This document shows positions 53,263-64,000 of a stretch of DNA of 64,000 bases, in pieces. The notes beneath the pieces are model-generated. The model worked only from the letters and a program-made list of their open reading frames with translations. It was not told the DNA's origin and did no database searches. The DNA lies in the NCBI RefSeq assembly GCF_003086295.3, contig NC_092051.1:82344445-82408444 (forward strand). The letters run 5' to 3'. The translations under genes and the position numbers were made by a program. This DNA is from Arachis hypogaea. Taxonomy: Eukaryota; Streptophyta; Magnoliopsida; Fabales; Fabaceae. Every line of letters begins with the position of its first letter. Positions within the stretch are counted from its first letter, which is position 1.

Positions 53263-54853
53263 TGGTGCACGAAATTGTGATTCACACTTTTCACAACTCC
53301 GCACAACTAACCAGCAAGTGCACTAGGTCGTCCAAGTAATACCTTACGTGAGTAAGGGTCGATCCCACGGAGATTGTCGGCTTGAAGCAATCTATGGTTA
53401 TCTTGTAAATCTTAGTCAGGAGATTAATGATAAAAATTACTTTTGTTTATGAAAACTAAATAACATGAAATAAAGGTTACTTGTTGTGCAGTAATGGAGA
53501 ACAGATTGAGGTTTTGGAGATGCTCTGTCTTCTGAATCTCCGCTTTCCTACTGTTTTTTTCTTCACGCACGCTAGACTCCTTCCATGGCAAGTTGTATGT
53601 TGGTGGATCACCGTTGTCAATGGCTACCATCTGTCCTTTCAGTGAAAATGGTCCAAATGCGCTGTCACCGCACGGCTAATCATCTGTCGGTTCTCACTCA
53701 TGTTGGAATAGGATCCATTGATCCTTTTGCGTCTGTCACTACGCCCAGCACTCGTGAGTTTGAAGCTCATCACAGTCATCCCATCCCAGATCCTACTCGG
53801 AATATCACAGACAAGGTTTAGACTTTCCGGATCTCAAGAATGGCCGCCAATAATTCTAGCCTATACCACGAAGACTCTGCTCTCACGGATTTGAATGCTC
53901 TGTTGTCAGAAGATACAATCAAACACGTGAACCAGGAATCAAAGAGATACACACTCATTCTAAGGTAGAACGGAAGTGGTTGTCAAGCATGCGTTCATGG
54001 GTTGAGAATGGTGATGAGTGTCATGGATCATCACATTCATCATGGTTAAGTGCGAGTGAATATCTTAGAACAGAGACAAGCGTGTTTGAATAGAAAACAG
54101 AAGTAATTGCATTAATTCATCGAGACACAGTATAGCTCCTCACCCCCAATCATGGAGTTTAGAGACTCATGCCATAGAGATACAATGTAAAACGTGAAAA
54201 TGTCATGAGATACAAAATAAATCTCTAAAAGTTGTTTAAATACTAAACTAGTAACCTAGGTTTACAGAAAATGAGTAAACTATGACAGATAGTGCAAAAA
54301 TCCACTTCCGGGGCTCACTTGGTGTGTGCTGGGGCTGAGAATTGAGCTTTACACGTGCCTAGGCTGTTTGTAGAGTTAAACGCCAGGTTGTAGCCTGTTT
54401 TGGGCGTTTAACTCCAACTTGTAACCTGTTTCTGGCGTTTAACGCCAGAATGCAACATGGAACTGGCGTTGAACGCCAGTTTACGTCATTTATCTTTGAG
54501 CAAAGTAGGGACTATTATATATTGCTGGAAATCCCTGGATGTCTACTTTCTAACGCAATTGAGAGCGCACCATTTAGGTTTCTGTAGCTCCAGAAAATCC
54601 ATTTCGAGTGCAGGGAGGTCAGAATCCAATAGCATCTGCAGTCCTTTTTCAGCCTCTGAATCAGATTTTGCTCAGGTCCCTCAATTTCTGCCAGAAAATA
54701 CCTGAAATCACAGGAAAACACACAAACTCATAGTAAAGTCTAGAAATGTGAATTTTGAATAAAAACTAATAAAAATATAATAAAAACTAACTAAATCATA
54801 CTAAAAACTACCTAAAAGCAATGCCAAAAAGCGTATAAATTATCCGCTCATCA
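53263..54853 (-). mobile_element. E2 5' LTR
   Basis: 1,591 bp, the same length as the 3' LTR at 2693-4283. U5 hairpin 53342-53357, U3 palindromes about 54374-54480. AGCGC of E1 follows (target duplication, one change from AGTGC). Confidence 0.93.
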
Positions 54854-54905
54854 AGCGCCATCCGCACGAATGCGTACCCCACGCGTCCGCGTCGCTTGCA
54901 CCGCA

Positions 54906-55730
54906 CAGCTTATCCTAATCTGCCAAAATATCTTATCTTTCTCTTCCCCAAATCCTACTTTTTCTTTTCCCTTCTTATTTCTTTCTTCCCCTTTCTTCCT
55001 TTTTCCCTCTTTCTCACTTTCTACTTTCTCTCTCTCACCACCATTTTCAAGGTTTTTCTTTTCTTCTTCCCTCCTTACTTTTCTATTCTTCTTCCTTATT
55101 TTATGTTTTCTTCTTCCGTTCTTTTTTTCTTTTTACTTTCATTATCCATGTTTTCTTTTTCTTTCTTTTTCTTTTAATTGGTGTTGGAAATTTATTTGGG
55201 TCATTGTTTCTTACGATATGCTTGTGAATTGTTGCAAAATTGTTTGGCAATTATATATTAATTTTTAAGGGTTGCTTGCATGTTCAATTTATTATTTTCA
55301 TTAGCTTATTTACCATGCATGCTATGTGTTTGTGAAAACGCCCGTATGGCATTGTGCACTATTTTTCGATATCTTTTATCCTACTACTCTAAAATGCTTG
55401 CTTTTCACAAAACCCTTTTTCATATCATATTAATTCAATATAATTGTCATTACAAACAGGTTATTAGTTTGAAAGGCTTGGTAATCTAACTTGAACATTG
55501 AATGCTTGATCTATGCTACTCATGCCTTTGCCTGCATGCCAATAAACACCTTGCATTTAATTGTCATCATGTGCACTTGCTATATTTCCGTTGATGATTT
55601 TTCACATGTAGTCATGACCATGTGTTAACATCATTCATCTTTTAATGTGCATTGATTACCACCTTTCCCATTCTCTTCCTTGCTCTAACCCTTGACATTT
55701 TAACCTACTTTCTCTTTTCTTTCTTTTAGG
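54906..55730 (+). other. E1 spacer before ORF3, probable intron-like region with 3' splice site
   Basis: Pyrimidine-rich at 54930-55180, AT-rich after that. It ends in a long pyrimidine tract and TTCTTTTAG|G one base before the ORF3 ATG, a strong plant 3' splice-site context. Frames across 54870-55268 are low-complexity Phe/Leu/Ser and are not taken as genes. Confidence 0.6.
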
Positions 55731-56777
55731 ATGGCCACCAAGAAAGGCAAGGAGAAAGCTACTCCCAAACCACCAGCAAGAAGAGGAACAAAAAGAGCAT
55801 TAGTGGCAGAGCCATCTTCAACTACAGTTAAGCCCTCAACAAAAAGAATTAAGAGGATTATAAAGGTTGATAAAAAAGATAAAGCCTTCCCAGCAAAGGA
55901 CACTACGCGATTTATCAATCGCTACTGTGAGCAGATGTTCCCCATCCTGGCAGAAAGGAGTTACAACAATGAATACCTTCTTATCCTCCCGACCCGTATT
56001 GCTGAATTTGTTGAGCCGTAAATTGAACGAAGACAATAAAATTTCCTACAGAGACAGCCACGGCAGGTTAATCTTTCCTGGGTAGTCGAGTTCTACTCTA
56101 ATTTTCACCTGCCAACCCTGTAGTCTGTCTATGTCCGACAGAAGCAAGTCCCCATTACAGAAAAGGCCATTCAGCGAGCTTTAGATCTTCCCCCTACTCC
56201 AGAGGACTGAACACATTTCAAGAGGCCGCACTCAAGTGCCAGATGTACCAATTTGATTGGGACGTTGTTCTCAGAGTTATCGCACTACCTGGCAGCATAT
56301 GGATCTACGGATACCATCGTTCCCGACCTAAGGGAATATTGGCTTCTGCACTTACCTTGGAGGCTCACGTGTGGGCACAGATTATGTCCCATTACGTCTT
56401 TCTGAGCACCCAAGAGTCCTCCTTCACTGCAGACATGGCCGTTCTACTATGGTGCAGCCACTATAAGACAGCCTACTGAACCGGGTGAAGACATTCCACC
56501 TTCAACACCACAAGCACCTACAACAAACCACCTACTTCATCAGATACTTGAGAGGTTGGATCGGCAGGAACACAAAGCAAAGCTAAGAGAGCGCCGTAAC
56601 AAGCGCCGATTCACATACCTCAAGGAGCTACTTATGGGAAAATACAAAGACCCAGACACCCCGGACTCCACTTTATTTACCAGCACAGGGAGCCATGACG
56701 GTCCCGACTGTGGAGAAACTACAACCAATCCACCTTTGTTCCTGACAGATGGCACCGAGGACGGTGCAAAGCCTTAA
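55731..56777 (+). pseudogene. E1 ORF3 (Athila third ORF), heavily decayed
   Basis: The ATG at 55731 begins a basic Lys/Pro/Thr-rich N-terminus (KKGKEKATPKPPARRGTKRA) and then RFINRYCEQMFPILAER. The frame is stopped at 56019-56021 (TAA) and 56037-56039 (TAA) but continues to be readable (WVVEFYSNFHLPTL), has another TAG near 56120, a 1-bp loss near 56206, and then the core MYQFDWDVVLRVIALPGS and LTLEAHVWAQIMSHYVF. Near 56458 a large internal part is missing. The C-terminus (LERLDRQEHKAKLRERRNKR, a charged coiled coil) ends at 56775-56777. It is the counterpart of ORF3 in the other elements. No membrane helix is visible in what remains. Confidence 0.75.
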
Positions 56778-56789
56778 GTGTGGGGAGGT
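56776..56789 (+). other. PPT-like motif overlapping the ORF3 stop
   Basis: AAGTGTGGGGAGGT, almost identical to the true PPT AAGTGTGGAGAGGT at 58336-58349. Its first two bases belong to the TAA stop codon of ORF3. Confidence 0.7.
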
Positions 56790-58335
<1,546 letters not shown>

Positions 58336-58349
58336 AAGTGTGGAGAGGT
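58336..58349 (+). other. E1 polypurine tract
   Basis: AAGTGTGGAGAGGT directly before the LTR start TGATAAACC. Confidence 0.85.
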
Positions 58350-58938
58350 TGATAAACCATCATTTTATGGTTTATATTGTGTTTAATTGTGTGGTTTTAT
58401 CAAATCTTTACCCACTTATTCATTAAATTACCATGTATTTACAATTCCTTCCCAAAATTACTCCATGGTTAAAAACTTGTTTCCTAGAGACTTTTAATTA
58501 TGTATTTTAATTCTCCTTTAATCCATTCGATGCCGTGATCTATGTGTTAAGTGTTTCAAGCTTTATAGGGCATGAATGAGTTGGAGATTGGAAAGGAGGC
58601 TTGCAAAAATGGAAGGAACACAAGAAATTGAGGAGATGACCAGCGAGAAGCGACGCGGACGCATGGCTCAAACGACCGTGCGAATTAGAGGAAATTGCAA
58701 TGACGCGCTCGCGTGCCTGACGCGAACGCATGCATTGGAAACTGCACAAGTGACGCGAATGCGTGGACGACGCGCACGCATGGCAACGCAAAATGCTGGA
58801 TAACGCGATCGCGTGACGTGCGCGATCTGCAGAATCTGCAGAATTCGTTGGGGGCAATTTAGGGCCCTATTTTGACCCTGTTTTTGGCCCAGAAAAGCAT
58901 ATCAGAGCCAGGGAACATGCAGAGACCAACAACAACAT
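58350..58938 (+). mobile_element. E1 3' LTR, interrupted by E7
   Basis: It starts TGATAAACCATCATTTTATGG, a hairpin-forming start (ATAAACCATCATTTTATGGTTTAT pairs end to end). U3 carries ACGCG-type motifs at about 58640-58820, matching the spacer array. It stops at 58938 where E7 begins; the rest is beyond the window. Confidence 0.85.
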
Positions 58939-61155
58939 TGATGCACGGAAAACTTGTCTCTCAACAAATCTCCCTTCGGCAAGTGTACCGAATTGTCGTC
59001 AAGTAAAACTCACAATAGAGTGAGGTCGAATCCCACAGAGATTAACGGATTAAGCAATCAATGGTTAATTGATTATCCTAGTTAGACGAATCATAATGGA
59101 GTGATAAGTAACAAGGAAATGTAAATTGACAGAAAAGTAAAGAAAGCAATAAAGTGCAGAAAAGTAAAATGACAAGAAAAGTAAATGTAGGAACTAAAAA
59201 TAAAATGAACATTGGGATCAAGAGATATTGCAATCCTCCGGATCAAGTTCATTCTCATCTCTTCCTCAATCAATGCATTCATTGATCTCCTTGGCAACCT
59301 TAATTGATCGAATTCCAATTTCTAGGAATTCAATCTCTCAAATCTTGATCAATAGCCAATTCCTTGGTCAATTGCTCATGAGAAGAGATGAAGTATGGTC
59401 ACTGATTATACCACATGCATTTCCCAAATCAAGTGTTGGAAGGATTATAGTCACATATCCATCCACACCCAATTTGGTCCAGCATGAGAAAGCATTTCTA
59501 GCATGATCTCTTCATTATTCTTTCAAGGTTCAGAAGAGATCCAAGTATGAATAGTTTCTTTTCCAAGATAACTACCCAATTGGATGAAGATCAAAAGCTC
59601 TCTAGTAAAATCAAGAGGAAAGAAAGAAGAAGAAGAATAGGAACTACACTTAATCCATTGAATCACAATAGAGATCTCTAACCCAATGAAAGGGGTTTAG
59701 TTGTTCATAGCTCTAAAAAATGAAAAAAAAGATGGAGAATACATCATAGAACTAGAAATTGCAGAGAAAGTAAAATACAGAGAGTAGTTTTCTTTTTCCA
59801 ATCTCCAGAACTCCTTCAACAATTCAAAGCTACTCCTATATATACTACTTCTCTCAGCTTCTACTTGGCTCTTCAAGTCTTGGGCCTTTGGATCTTGAGT
59901 TTGAAGCAGTTTTCTTCTTCATTTGGGCTTGGCTTTACTTGCAGAGAGAAAATGTGAAGTGGGCAGAGACTTTAGCTCAGGACGTTAGGGGTGTTAACGT
60001 TTAGTGAAAATATAAGTTCGAGAACGTTAGTGACAATCAACTTTCTCACTAACGTTACTAAGTAAAAGCCACGTTAACTTCAACGTTAGTGGCATAAACG
60101 TTGCCACTAACGTTGCCTCTAAGTCCTTCGCACACGTTATTGAGACTTAACATTCCCAATAACTTTGAAAAGCCCCCTTTGTTCCCACGTTAGAGCCCAC
60201 GTTAACTTAGTTAACGTGGCTCTTTAACGTGGGCTTGCCATCCTTCGAGAACGTTAGTGACACTCAACATTGTCACTAACGTTCCAAGGTGCCCCTATGC
60301 CTCATGTTAGATTCCACGTTAACTAGGTTAACGTGGCTTCTAACGTGGCCATGCTTAGCCATCCCCAACGTTAGTGACAATGTTGAGTGTCACTAACGTT
60401 GGCCATTCTTTCACTCATCAACGTTAGCTTCCACGTTAACTAAGTTAACGTGGAAGTTAACGTGGCTCCATGGGGGGTTGTGTGGTTGCTTACAACGTTA
60501 GTGACAATGTTGGGTGTCACTAACGTTGTCGACCATGCTTGCTTCTTACGTTAGCTCCCACGTTAACCAAGTTAACGTGGGAGTTAACGTGGTATGTTTC
60601 TCCTTAGGCCAACGTTAGTGACAATGTTGAATGTCACTAACGTTGGCGTTTCTCCCCCTTTCTAACGTTAGAGGCCACGTTAACTAAGTTAACGTGGACT
60701 CTAACGTGGCCACTTATGAGCATTTTCCAACGTTAGTGACAATGTTAAGTGTCACTAACGTTGGCTCAACTTCCCCTCTCCACGTTAGAGTTCACGTTAA
60801 CTTAGTTAACGTGACTCTTAACGTGGTCAATGATGGCTTTGAGAGCGTTATTGGCAATCACTTTTCTCATTAACTTTGCAAGTTACCTCCCATTCCTTGC
60901 TTCCTTTGGTCCTGAAATCAAGCAATAGAGCGCATCAAAGTTCTAGTCCAAGTCATGGGCAATGCAACATACAATTTTGTCACTAAACATATGCAAAATC
61001 CTCATGAAATAATGTAAAATGCATAATGTATGCTTGAATCAAGGTGTAAGTGAATATCTACCCAAAACTAGCTTATTTCCTAAGGAAATGCATGAAACTA
61101 ACCTAAAAACAGTAAAGAAAAGGTCAGTGAAATTGGCCAAGATGCCCTGGCATCA
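58939..61155 (-). mobile_element. E7 3' LTR
   Basis: About 2,217 bp; minus sense from TGATGCCAGGGCATC (hairpin GATGCC-AG-GGCATC) at 61155 to GTGCATCA at 58939. U3 palindrome array about 59990-60860, TATATATA at about 59837-59844, U5 hairpin at 59009-59024. The U5 half aligns with E6 LTRs. Confidence 0.88.
59990..60860 (-). repeat. E7 U3 array of two alternating palindromes
   Basis: Palindrome A (AACGTTAGTGACA paired with TGTCACTAACGTT) alternates with palindrome B (CCACGTTAACT paired with AGTTAACGTGG). B units start at 60198, 60315, 60432, 60559, 60676 and 60793, a period of 117 bp with one interval of 127. The outermost A units are degenerate. The segments between palindromes differ from unit to unit. 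Confidence 0.92.
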
Positions 61156-62250
61156 CAACACCAAACTTAAAGCTTGCTTGTCCCTAAGCAAGTACTGGAA
61201 CAAGAGAATGATGAATGGAATGCCAAGAGCAATGAGTCATTCTTGTGGAAGTCATATCACTGATTTTATGGTGGTTTCATGCATAGCAACTTAGGTTCAT
61301 TCCTGGCTTTCCGACCTTTATCATGTCTTAAAACACTCACTTTGCTTACATCCCATGAGACTTTTATTCATTGATCCCTTTATTGTCATTTCAGAGCTTA
61401 TTGGTGTTCTTAGGCTAAGTGCTCTGTAAGGGGGCAACATTTTAAGATAAGCTTTCAGCCAACACTCCCGAACCAGTTGGTTCAAGGTGCTAAGTGTTGA
61501 AGCACCCCTAAGGACTTACTCCCTCAAGTCTCTCCCCCATACATACACACCACAGGCATATAGTTCATTTATTTTCCTTCTTGAGACCTTGGTGTCCAGC
61601 ACCTTTTTGGGTTACTAAATGCTCTGTGGTGAGGGTTACTCTTGATAATGGACTTTCAGCTGATAATCCCGGGTTAGTTAACCCAAGTTACCAGGTGATA
61701 AAGCACCCCTAAGAGCTTATTCATCCAAGTAGATCCCTCACACAGGAACACCACAGACACATATCTTAAGATCAAAACCATTGGTGCCTAGCCTTATTGC
61801 TTACTCTTTTTCTTTTGTTTTTCCACTTTCATTATTCTTTTCTCTTTCTCTTATTAGGATCTTGTCATATACTTAGTCTCATGAGTATATTCAAAGCAAA
61901 GTGTTCAGGCCAGATAGTTGTCATCCCACCTTATGGTTGAACCAACTTAGCTAACTTATGATCATACCACAAACTCATGACTGTACTCCATAGTATGAAC
62001 TCCTCTCTGGTCTTTTGAAACATAAACATTCTCTCTTCATTTGATTAAAAGGGAACAAGCATACAAGTAAGTTAAGGAGGATGCAGTGACATAGAGACTA
62101 GTGCACAAAGACTTTCTTCAATACCAAAAACTTAAAAGACATAATTGAAAAAGGTTTAAACATAACATGGAAGCAAGTTCTATTTCATACAAGATCTTCC
62201 TTATTTAAAGTATAGAGAAAGGTGGAATAAAGAAGGAACTCCACCACCTT
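61156..62250 (-). other. E7 3' UTR and PPT
   Basis: It begins next to the LTR with the AAGTTTGGTGTTG motif (minus sense, 61156-61168). GGGTTAGTTAACCC lies at 61671-61684. It aligns with the E6 3' region (11410-12118). Non-coding. Confidence 0.78.
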
Positions 62251-63792
62251 TTACTGTTGTGGATGTCCATGCTCTTTTCCTTGCTTGTCCTCCTTGTTTC
62301 CTCTTGCACTTCCTCGCATCCGTGCCAATCTTGCTTGCTTCCAATCCTCAAGTGCCTTCCTTACTAACTCATGACTCTCTTCCACCCTTTGTCTTTCCTC
62401 TCGTGCTAATTCATCCTTCATTTCTTCATACCTGGCTATTCCTGGATGCAATATTGGCAGCTGTCCCACTAAGTAGCCGAGCCTGGCTTGAGTGTTCATG
62501 TGATGTCCTGTTTCGCTCATGTAAACTCCTTCTTCGAATGCCCTTTGCTCGTCCAATAGTTTTGCCTGTTCTATTTGTCTTCGATGCATCTCATGTATGT
62601 GTGCCCCTTGATGTGCTTGGATGTTGATTAGCCTCTAGATGGATTCTTGTTGCTCGTTTTGCCTTCGTTCCATCCTGTTGAATGTTTCTCCCCATTGTTG
62701 TCCTTGACTTAGTTGTTGTTCCATCATTTGCCTTTGCCACTCACCTTGCTGAGTCATCCATCTTGAGAGTGTTTCCTCTTGCTGCCCCATCATCTGTAGT
62801 TGAAGCTCTTTTTGTGCCCCCTGGCTTTCCAAATATTGTCTAGACAAGCCATCAATGGCCTCCTGCAATTGGTGCATGTCCAAGGTCTGTTGTGCTTGAC
62901 CATCTAAGACTTGTCCTTCCACTACTTGAGGGGCTGTCCTCTTCCTTTGCTTCCGCTGAGGCAAAGGAGATGCAGCAGCATTCATCCTTCATACAGTTAT
63001 TGGGATGCCTTCCTTTATCCACATGGGGTTCTCGTCTTCAAAAACCACCCCAGCTTTCTTGCATATTCAATAAATAGTGCTGGGATAACCTAACGTTTCT
63101 CTTGAGTCACTTTTCTCTGCCATCTTTCTAATACCTTCAGCTATGAGTTCATGAACCTTGATTTCTCCTCCCTTCAGTATACAGTGCACCATTGTGGCTC
63201 TCTTGACATTCACCTCCGAGTTGTTTGTAGCTGGGAGAATAGACCTTCTCACTAGCTCAAACCACCCCTTGGCTTCAGGGGTGAGATCTGTTCTCTTGAT
63301 GAACTTTGGTTTATTTCCCGCACCCCTTTCCCAGTCAGCTTCTGGTACACAAATATCTTGCAGAATCTGGTCATAATTGGGGTTGTCCAATCTTGAGTGA
63401 TAGCTTTCTTCTTCAAACTGTATAGACCGTAGCTTCAATGCCCTCATGACACTCATGGGGCCAAAGTCCACCATCTTTCCTCTCACAAAGCTTGTGTAAG
63501 ACTCATCCTTCTTATCATATCGAACCGCATTTGCATAAAATTCTCTTATGAGGTTTGCATTCACCTTAATGATCGGGTCAGTGAGGAGCTCCCATCTTCT
63601 CCTTTCTATCTTCTCTGTAATTTCGGGGCACTCAGTCTTTTTAACTTGAAATCCCAGCTCATAAATGATTTCCTTATCAACCATCCACCCGTATTGCAAT
63701 GCATGATGCAAGCTTCTAAATCTCTTTTCATCGTATGGGTGTTCTTCCATGGGTTCCTTTCCCTTCCTTCTTTTAGAACCCGAAGACGCCAT
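62251..63792 (-). pseudogene. E7 ORF3 (Athila third ORF), full length with three stop codons
   Basis: One frame of 513 codons plus a stop, broken only by TGA 63067-63069, TGA 62989-62991 and TAG 62635-62637. The N-terminus is basic (KRRKGKEPMEE). The family core follows: EKIERRRWELLTDPIIKV, LIREFYANAV, SFVRGKMVDFGP, DLTPEAKGWFELVRRSIL, HELIAEGIRKMAE. The C-terminal third is Gln-rich and probably coiled coil (QLQMMGQQEETLSRWMTQQ), then charged (ELAREERQRVEESHELVRK). Both TGA stops can come from CGA by a CpG C to T change. The ATG is 187 bp downstream of a TATATAAC box. No envelope hallmarks are visible. Function unknown. Confidence 0.85.
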
Positions 63793-63978
63793 GAATGATA
63801 GTTAATATGTGAAGGTGGCAAAGTTGTGGAGATTTTTGGTTGTTTAAGGTTTTATTGCAATGAAGAGAGTGAGGTGAGAAAAAGGTCTTTTTTAATGAGG
63901 TAGGGAGTGTCTTGTACCAAAATGGAGAGTGGTGAAGATTGGGTAATGACAATGAAGGTGGGCACGGAACAAGGGTCA

Positions 63979-63986
63979 GTTATATA
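63979..63986 (-). promoter_or_regulatory. Putative internal promoter of E7 ORF3 (TATATAAC)
   Basis: Minus-strand CTCTATATAAC, 187 bp before the ORF3 ATG at 63792, close to the 192 bp of E3-E5. The region further upstream is outside the window, so the expected palindrome array cannot be checked. Confidence 0.5.
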
Positions 63987-64000
63987 GAGATGTTGTGAGA

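Larger units (their letters stand above)
2693..54853 (-). mobile_element. E2: 52-kb nested Athila-type element (pol-bearing), minus strand
   Basis: Two LTRs of 1,591 bp each (2693-4283 and 53263-54853) face the same way and are close copies; I counted 14 substitutions over about the first 425 bp. The flanking duplication is AGTGC/AGCGC. The element's own sequence is in pieces: 3' UTR 4284-4945, ORF3 pieces 4946-5221 and 28210-28227, spacer 28228-29088, protease-RT 39570-41288, gag 51043-52099, leader 52100-53240 and PBS 53241-53256. E3, E4 and E5 fill the gaps. The second half of RT, RNase H and integrase are missing between 39570 and 29088. Confidence 0.88.
58939..64000 (-). mobile_element. 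E7: Athila-type element, minus strand, 3' end only
   Basis: 3' LTR 58939-61155, PPT motif, 3' UTR, ORF3 62251-63792 and its upstream TATA. It continues past the window. LTR ends (TGATGCC...GTGCATCA), U5 hairpin and the GGGTTAGTTAACCC palindrome in the 3' UTR match E6, so the two are related. Confidence 0.85.

Noticed and set aside
54870..55268. Phe/Leu/Ser-rich open frame as a membrane protein gene
   Set aside because: It is a translation of a pyrimidine-rich non-coding tract before the ORF3 splice site and has no counterpart elsewhere.
55731..56777. ORF3 as a retroviral envelope gene
   Set aside because: No signal peptide, membrane helix or cleavage site is visible in any of the copies (E1-E5, E7). 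Only its position is env-like.

Overview
The window is intergenic DNA from a flowering plant and holds no recognisable host gene. It is almost entirely Ty3/gypsy LTR retrotransposons of the Athila type. The best organism guess is peanut or a relative (Arachis, legume). The palindrome GGCGTTTAACGCC in LTRs that begin TGATGAGCGG, the LTR start TGATAAACC, and the overall element layout match what I remember of Arachis elements of the FIDEL/Feral kind. No database was searched, so names and species are inference. I label the elements E1 to E7.

Layout. E1 (+) is the host element: 3' pol at 2-2045, a CpG-rich palindromic spacer to 2692, then after a 52-kb interruption the rest of the spacer (from 54854), an env-position third ORF (ORF3, 55731-56777), 3' UTR, PPT and the start of its 3' LTR (58350-58938). 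E2 (-), 2693-54853, sits in the E1 spacer. Its two 1,591-bp LTRs match and its target duplication is AGTGC/AGCGC. E2 was then hit three times. E3 (-), 5222-28209, lies in E2 ORF3 with a perfect TTTTC duplication. E4 (+), 29089-39569, lies in E2 reverse transcriptase. E5 (-), 41289-51037, lies in the E2 gag-pol region. E6 (+), 7705-20038, lies inside E3 and appears as LTR-internal-LTR-internal-LTR next to a 1000-N assembly gap. E7 (-), 58939 to beyond the window, interrupts the E1 3' LTR.

How the parts work. All elements with a visible primer site use a tRNA-Asp type PBS (TGGCGCCGTTGCCGGGG). E1 and E2 carry pol remnants. E3, E4 and E5 carry only gag-protease plus ORF3 and no RT, RNase H or integrase, so they should have needed a partner in trans. 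E6 carries only a 389-residue gag-tail-like ORF. E7 shares LTR ends, U5 and 3' UTR features with E6 and could be from its autonomous partner family.

Most interesting signals. (1) ORF3 has what looks like its own promoter: a TATATAAA box exactly 192 bp before the ATG in E3, E4 and E5, about 187 bp in E7, with a palindrome array upstream as in the LTR U3. (2) Unrelated palindrome arrays lie upstream of the TATA box in the LTRs of several families. (3) A U5 hairpin keeps its pairing while its sequence changes between families. (4) A TAAGTTTGGTGTT motif recurs about 30 times, always on the element sense strand, at the PPT, in leaders, in 3' regions and as coding repeats (NSKFGV). (5) A hairpin motif follows the gag/pol stop codon at a fixed 35-nt spacing in three elements.
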